From assembly GCA_038087015.1 (NCBI GenBank), contig JASBNA010000151.1:1-21405 (forward strand): a stretch of DNA of 21,405 bases. The letters run 5' to 3'. Position numbers and translations under genes: made by a program. Every line of letters begins with the position of its first letter. Within the stretch, counting starts at the first letter, position 1. The notes beneath the pieces were generated by a model. It was given only the letters and a program-made list of their open reading frames with translations, did no database searches and had not been told where the DNA came from. Of the stretch, positions 17,601 to 21,405 are shown in pieces. The stretch comes from Cerrena zonata (Eukaryota > Basidiomycota > Agaricomycetes > Polyporales > Cerrenaceae).

Positions 17601-19008
17601 TGATAGAAATTCAATCACCAATGATGATCATCAAACTCAGTCAGAAAGTACTATCATTGAAGATGATTATAATTTATCTGATGCATTAATAAATATGAAT
17701 CAAACTGGTCCATTGGTTGAAAATTCGGTTTTAGAAACTGATTTTTCAAATTTTTCAATCATAAGTTCTAGAACTGCTGATATTGGTCAATTAAATAAAA
17801 CTAGACCAAGTATTGTTGAGCATCTGGATAATTCAAAAGATACTTTGATAATGCATGACGATCAGCAAAATCAAGATTACAAATCTTTATATAATAATTA
17901 TCAAAAACTATATAATCCCAAGAAAGAACTGGTCCATTCATCTAAATTGAGCTTTAGTGCTGGGGGTAATTCCAATATTCACATTTTAGATTCAAGCTCA
18001 ATTAATGAACATACAAGAGATAATGATGAACAAGATATTGGATTTGAATTTAATGATAGCTATGATGATACGGATATCATTATAAATGATGATGACATCA
18101 ATGATTTGAAATTCGAAGAACAAAGACAGAATAGTACTATAAAAAAATCAAGAGCTTCAACAGAAATTTTTTCAACAATGACTGTACCTAAATCAAGTAA
18201 TACTAAGACTGTCAGTATTGATTCTAAACCAACAATGAAGATTAATGAATATGAACCTACAAATACAAATAATAAAAAAGAATCAGAAAATTATAATCCA
18301 ATCGATACCGATAGTGAAAACTATGGTAGCGGTGATAATGAATCATTCGATCCTACTCAATTATTAGATAAAAGAGAATCAATTTTCAGAAGATTAAGTT
18401 TAAAACCAAAGAGAGACGCACCAAAACCTCCATTAAGTTCTTGGGATTATACTGAAAATAGAGGGATTCATGATAGATTTTCTCGTATATCAGCTAAAAG
18501 TGGATTAGGGTTTAACTCAACTCCTAAACAATCTGGCTGTGAATCGCCAACTATAACTGGATGGTTTAAGAAATTCTTCAGTAATTTAACTTCAAACACC
18601 AAGGGTCCAAATGGTGAAAAAAGGAAAAGCTTAGTTAAAAAATCACCTGCATTAAATGAGAATGGAAACAAAGATGTTTGCATTATTGACTCGAATTTAT
18701 TAAGTGTTGAATTGACTAGAATCATCAAAAATCAATTAGAGTTGAAAAAAATTGAAGGTTCAATAAGTAAAATCGATATTGACGAAGAGTTTGGATTAAT
18801 TAACGGTGTGATACCAGCCAAATTTTCAAATGGTAGAAAACTTAAATTCAAAATCGAAATTATCGATTTAACAAACACTAGTTCATTGCATCTTATTAGA
18901 TTGAAAGGTAGTGATAAAGGCTTCAGTAACTTAATCAATATCGTTGAATTCATCATTAAACAAGAGGAAGAAAATCAGGATTTCAGAAAGTCAATTGGTA
19001 AGAACTAA
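14629..19008 (+). CDS. HSL1: Hsl1, Nim1-related septin-linked protein kinase
   Basis: Hsl1 kinases bind septins at the bud neck and inactivate the Wee1 kinase Swe1, coupling bud formation to mitotic entry. The protein is 1,459 residues. The kinase domain (about 46-314) has GRGSTGRV at 55-62, Lys77, PYGIEREIVIMKLISHPN, HRDLKPEN with Asp185, DFG at 203-205 and activation-loop Thr218 in LLETSCGSPHY. The C-terminus (about 1,355-1,459) looks like the membrane-binding KA1 domain. Between them lies a long, Asn/Ser/Lys-rich disordered region. It holds an S/T-P-K-R-Q array (497-533) and a KEN box (797-799) of the kind that marks Hsl1 for the anaphase-promoting complex. Wording around the catalytic loop (NICHRDLKPENLLLD) favours Hsl1 over Gin4. 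At least four CTG codons occur (15751, 17587, 17824, 17929). Confidence 0.93.
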   Translation: MSTITENEVNVDKVVQSVTNATKRLSQISTNTNNSNTKRKTQNRIGPWKLGRTLGRGSTGRVRLAKNINTNKLAAVKIVPKSNFKKLENPKYKRNDDQDVDRLPYGIEREIVIMKLISHPNIMGLYDVWENKNDLYLILEYIEGGELFDYLIKRGKLQEFEAINYFKQIINGINYLHQFNICHRDLKPENLLLDFNKNIKIADFGMAALEVKEKLLETSCGSPHYASPEIVAGKNYHGAPSDIWSCGIILFALLTGHLPFDDENIRKLLLKVQNGKFIMPANLSWEAKDLINKMLQVNPNDRITIGSILKHPLLTKYPEPVLHNVTSTTTLDFKNSNIKPIQSVDKIDEEILKNLSVLFHNCDEASIINKLISPLKNPEKMFYYLLMKYRNEHHSNLNYQDDDGQPFQNSNLPRSNSIINPSTGEIKILKNTKNFTASTSFTKKKSNISQTSSTKSIKKLIQPPKRKLTGPINLADLSAQLENTSANDSFKKEPVETPKRQSPKRQSPKRQSPKRQSPVKPSPKRQSPKRQASKNQNNKSIINFEKICQDVFNGEIDDSLFDNSTENKSIKVENDDLKPEPSVIKNKTMSNYLKIEEKSDFSPAKSNKSTKSNKSNIQAERDLKLKAIAQREQQKNHVKKLKKNVNLTTSTAKDFYQQDKLKTEKDDKVKSEDGELNDERKRQSVLMKQKQLEAQKQLKEEVELPSLPPLPNKRYSSTPAPSSLDPRVNSLLRAKSLATPSSYASLRGRGLNDKNIKVLKKLGIDVLPPSPKKLNHNLKTSSSRNLNTYIDNVDNDKENNNETSIGQFNKKESTFQNSPSSVLKPTFGNNLSNRQSNQSQKSLKSQTNYKSMLNNINENGLSTVIDNSPMTVKNIMIKEEPLPNPRFSKFSFNGLMNDYNNAGDQTILNSTLTTGGTVIKRSKGDKTSLKTNPGKGLIEKSTFKHDPKDSKKSSNNLVGLGIDVTNNKHDNTGFLSVNISDTDEFDLNQSFDRNSITNDDHQTQSESTIIEDDYNLSDALINMNQTGPLVENSVLETDFSNFSIISSRTADIGQLNKTRPSIVEHLDNSKDTLIMHDDQQNQDYKSLYNNYQKLYNPKKELVHSSKLSFSAGGNSNIHILDSSSINEHTRDNDEQDIGFEFNDSYDDTDIIINDDDINDLKFEEQRQNSTIKKSRASTEIFSTMTVPKSSNTKTVSIDSKPTMKINEYEPTNTNNKKESENYNPIDTDSENYGSGDNESFDPTQLLDKRESIFRRLSLKPKRDAPKPPLSSWDYTENRGIHDRFSRISAKSGLGFNSTPKQSGCESPTITGWFKKFFSNLTSNTKGPNGEKRKSLVKKSPALNENGNKDVCIIDSNLLSVELTRIIKNQLELKKIEGSISKIDIDEEFGLINGVIPAKFSNGRKLKFKIEIIDLTNTSSLHLIRLKGSDKGFSNLINIVEFIIKQEEENQDFRKSIGKN
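16117..16229 (+). repeat. S/T-P-K-R-Q array within HSL1
   Basis: Residues 497-533 read as consecutive five-residue units: TPKRQ, SPKRQ three times, SPVKP, SPKRQ twice, then a decayed ASK. The units use different synonymous codons (TCACCGAAA, TCGCCCAAG, TCCCCTAAA and so on). The protein repeat is therefore older than a fresh DNA duplication. Each SPKR is a full Cdk consensus (S/T-P-x-K/R). Confidence 0.9.
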
Positions 19009-19251
19009 ACGAATTGATGGAATACCTCAATGTTTGTACAATAGATACTTTTACTTCTTTATAGATATTATTAATAAATATTTAAATTAACTATAGATGT
19101 AAAAATATATCTTTATCTTTACACTGCGATTTTTCAGTTGTTTTTTTATCAACAAAAAACAGGCAGAAAAAATACTCGAATTAAAAACTTCAACTGCTCC
19201 ACGATAAGCTGCCAAATTGCCTATAACATTCATAATAGATAAGGACAAACT
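19009..19251. promoter_or_regulatory. HSL1 3' end and SEA4 promoter
   Basis: These 243 AT-rich bases lie between two plus-strand genes. HSL1 transcript end signals probably lie in the TATA-rich first 80 bases. The rest must be the SEA4 promoter. No distinct motif was recognised. Confidence 0.5.
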
Positions 19252-21405
19252 ATGAGTGGGACGATTGTTAGAGCCCACAATTGGGACTTTGGATGGGAAC
19301 AAAGGTTTTTGGCCGTCGACCCACTAGGTGAAAAAGTTATGCTCTATCAAACCAATCATCAAGATCCAGGAATTGGTTATAACGAAATGACAAAAATCAG
19401 TAGCAGGGGAGGGTTTGATAACATTCAATGCTCAGCTTATTCTTACAATAGTCCGGGTTTATGTGGTGTTGGTACAATCAATGGTACCGTTCATTTATTT
19501 GATATGTTAACAACCAATTCGACAATTTTAAAACTAAGACCGAAACAGAATCGTCCTTGTAATTCAATAAGTTTCAATAACAGTGGTTGGATATCGGTCT
19601 GTTTTGATAAGGGAAGACAAGATAACAGTTTACAATTATGGAACATTGAACATTATTCTAGAACTAGTGATAATGATCATATCAAGAGGCCCACATATTC
19701 TTACTTACCTAACGAAGCAGTATTATCTACATCATTTATTCCTAATAGCGACAACGATTTATTGGCCGGTAGTTATAAATTATTAAGACAATTTGATGTG
19801 AGACAAGAATCACCGGCATTTCAAATTGCTACAAAGTGTACTTTAGGTATCACATTTGACCCTTTCCAACCAGATATTTATTTTTCAACTTATAGTGAAG
19901 ACGGATCAGTGGCTATATGGGATAGAAGAAGGTTGACCAATAATAATAAGAAGAATTTCAACATGAATAACAACGTTTTAACGGAATCACCAGTTTTACA
20001 GTTCAATAAATTATTAAATGATTCTTCAAGAAAGAACCATAATCCATGCTTTAGATATTCAAGTATTAGGAAGGGTGAGTTCTCATCTGTTTTCAATGGT
20101 GACTTGATAAGAAGATGGCATACTGGTACAGTGCCTTCGATGGAGCCTCGACATCAAGGAATGAGTCGAGATGTATCGAATTATACAAAAGATTCTTCAC
20201 AAAGTTCTTTATCCGATAACAATCCTAATATTTTGTCCAGTTTGAAGAATCAATCGTCACAATTATATAAACCGAACGAAGACTCATTATTTGTTTCATT
20301 AGTGCTTGACGTTAAAACTGATTATTATAATAAGGTGATAACCTTTGACTATTCACCTGATATTAATAGCTCGACTTCCACCAATTTTGTATGCATGAGA
20401 CAGAGTGGGTCAGTATTTAGAATGAAAGCCATTGAATGCATAGAGTCATTAGATTTTAATTCATATAACGAATTTTCCATGTCGGGGCCAGAAGCTAATC
20501 TGACGCATTTTTTAAATGATCAAATATTGAATGATATATCTAAATTTGATAAAAACGAAGAAAACCTTAAACAAAATAATAAAGAAGATGGTCAACCTTT
20601 CGATGATTATGACGATTTCAGACGTGCTAGTGAAGCAGAATATTCTGAAGATATCAATTCAACAGTTGGTGAGGAGGAAAGTTTAGCTGGGAAATACAAC
20701 AATGAAGATAAATCAGTAAACCAACAAAGCCAGTTGAATAAACAACAAGATTTCTATGATGATTTGGTATCATTGAAAGATGTTTTTGACGTATCCAAAA
20801 TTACTTCAGCTGATATTTGTTATGTGATTAGAAAAAGAGCATTATCGGGATATGGAATTGATTGTGAAGAAAATATTCAAGTATTGGAGAAACTAGGTAA
20901 TCTTCATAATAAATTATTTTTGAGAAATACTTGGAAATGGGTTGCATTAGCACAAAAATCTTTGAAAAAGGGAACAATGATATCCCAAGGGTTGGATTTA
21001 GGATTTCAAGGAGTGTTGGGGATTTGGAAAGGAGTGGAAGAAATTGCTGGTGAAAAAAGATATAATGGAGATGTCAGCGCTCAATTATATTTCAAAGCAG
21101 TGAAGGATATAGTATCGAGAAAGGGGAAAAAAACAGCTAGTATAAATATTCCGAGTAATAGCGAGTTCAAAGCTCAAAGAAAGTTATGTTTAATAGTAAG
21201 TGGATGGTATTTCACCGATGATGAATTTGAAGAACGCTTAAATTTATTAATCTCGTTAGGATTTATTGAAAAAGCAGCTGGATGGGCCGTTTTCCACGGA
21301 GACGTTGATCGTGCCATCAAGATCTTAGCATCTTCCAAAAAGGAAAAACTCAATTTAATATCAACCGCCGTAGCTGGATATATGGCATATAAGAATTCCA
21401 ACGTG
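19252..21405 (+). CDS. SEA4: Sea4, SEA complex (GATOR2-like) WD40 protein, 3' truncated by the window
   Basis: Sea4 is the yeast counterpart of MIOS. It is part of the SEACAT/GATOR2 subcomplex on the vacuole membrane that relays amino-acid status to TORC1. The frame opens with MSGTIVRAHNWDFGWEQRFLAV and stays open for 718 codons to the window edge, so the C-terminus is outside. S. cerevisiae Sea4 is about 1,040 residues. Residues 1-400 or so form a beta-propeller, with WD-type strands such as GVGTINGTVHLFD, NSLQLWN, LAGSYKLLRQFDVRQ and SEDGSVAIWDRRR. An acidic, Asn/Gln-rich insertion follows (about 440-505). Then comes a helical region with FLRNTWKWVALAQ, GVLGIWKG and RKLCLIVSGWYF, as in MIOS-like alpha-solenoids. 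One CTG codon (20503) is present. The RING-like end cannot be checked here. Confidence 0.88.
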   Translation, partial: MSGTIVRAHNWDFGWEQRFLAVDPLGEKVMLYQTNHQDPGIGYNEMTKISSRGGFDNIQCSAYSYNSPGLCGVGTINGTVHLFDMLTTNSTILKLRPKQNRPCNSISFNNSGWISVCFDKGRQDNSLQLWNIEHYSRTSDNDHIKRPTYSYLPNEAVLSTSFIPNSDNDLLAGSYKLLRQFDVRQESPAFQIATKCTLGITFDPFQPDIYFSTYSEDGSVAIWDRRRLTNNNKKNFNMNNNVLTESPVLQFNKLLNDSSRKNHNPCFRYSSIRKGEFSSVFNGDLIRRWHTGTVPSMEPRHQGMSRDVSNYTKDSSQSSLSDNNPNILSSLKNQSSQLYKPNEDSLFVSLVLDVKTDYYNKVITFDYSPDINSSTSTNFVCMRQSGSVFRMKAIECIESLDFNSYNEFSMSGPEANLTHFLNDQILNDISKFDKNEENLKQNNKEDGQPFDDYDDFRRASEAEYSEDINSTVGEEESLAGKYNNEDKSVNQQSQLNKQQDFYDDLVSLKDVFDVSKITSADICYVIRKRALSGYGIDCEENIQVLEKLGNLHNKLFLRNTWKWVALAQKSLKKGTMISQGLDLGFQGVLGIWKGVEEIAGEKRYNGDVSAQLYFKAVKDIVSRKGKKTASINIPSNSEFKAQRKLCLIVSGWYFTDDEFEERLNLLISLGFIEKAAGWAVFHGDVDRAIKILASSKKEKLNLISTAVAGYMAYKNSNV

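Overview
This is nuclear DNA from an ascomycete yeast, most likely a member of the CUG-Ser clade (Candida/Debaryomyces relatives). The genes are compact, AT-rich and almost intron-free. Nearly every gap carries a long poly(dA:dT) tract. CTG codons are scarce: none in CDC42, enolase or CBP4, one in BNA5, one in 718 codons of SEA4. The proteins also resemble Candida albicans orthologues closely. From memory, the order CDC42-UPC2-...-ENO1-EAF6-...-YPK2 matches the C. albicans orf19.390-orf19.399 neighbourhood. I cannot name the species.

Layout, left to right. 1-783 is non-coding. CDC42 (polarity GTPase) and UPC2 (Zn2Cys6 sterol regulator) follow on the minus strand. UPC2 diverges from CBP4 (cytochrome bc1 assembly) across a promoter holding two tandem sterol response elements. 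APS3 (AP-3 sigma subunit, minus) converges on CBP4. It has a 47-base intron behind a 22-base first exon, so a single-ORF reading misses its N-terminus. APS3 and BNA5 (kynureninase) share a 104-base divergent promoter. BNA5 converges on ENO1 (enolase, minus), whose promoter has a TATA box beside a long A/T-cored inverted repeat. Then come EAF6 (NuA4/NuA3 subunit), MRPL28 (mitochondrial ribosomal protein mL40, minus), an unrecognised PPxY protein with a perfect 18-base tandem repeat, and the AGC kinase YPK2 (minus). A 1.16 kb gap with a 15-base minisatellite and cell-cycle-type promoter motifs leads to HSL1 (Nim1/Wee1-pathway kinase). The window ends inside SEA4 (SEA/GATOR2 complex).

The genes are housekeeping and do not form one pathway. 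Some functional links exist: CDC42 and HSL1 act in polarity and septin-linked cell-cycle control, YPK2 and UPC2 in membrane lipid homeostasis, and CBP4 and MRPL28 in mitochondrial respiration. I see no transposon, tRNA, CRISPR-like array or horizontally acquired cassette, and no convincing undescribed system. The most useful observations are the corrected APS3 gene model, the apparent UPC2 autoregulatory sites, the Cdk-site array in HSL1, the repeats in coding sequence and the probable synteny break before HSL1.
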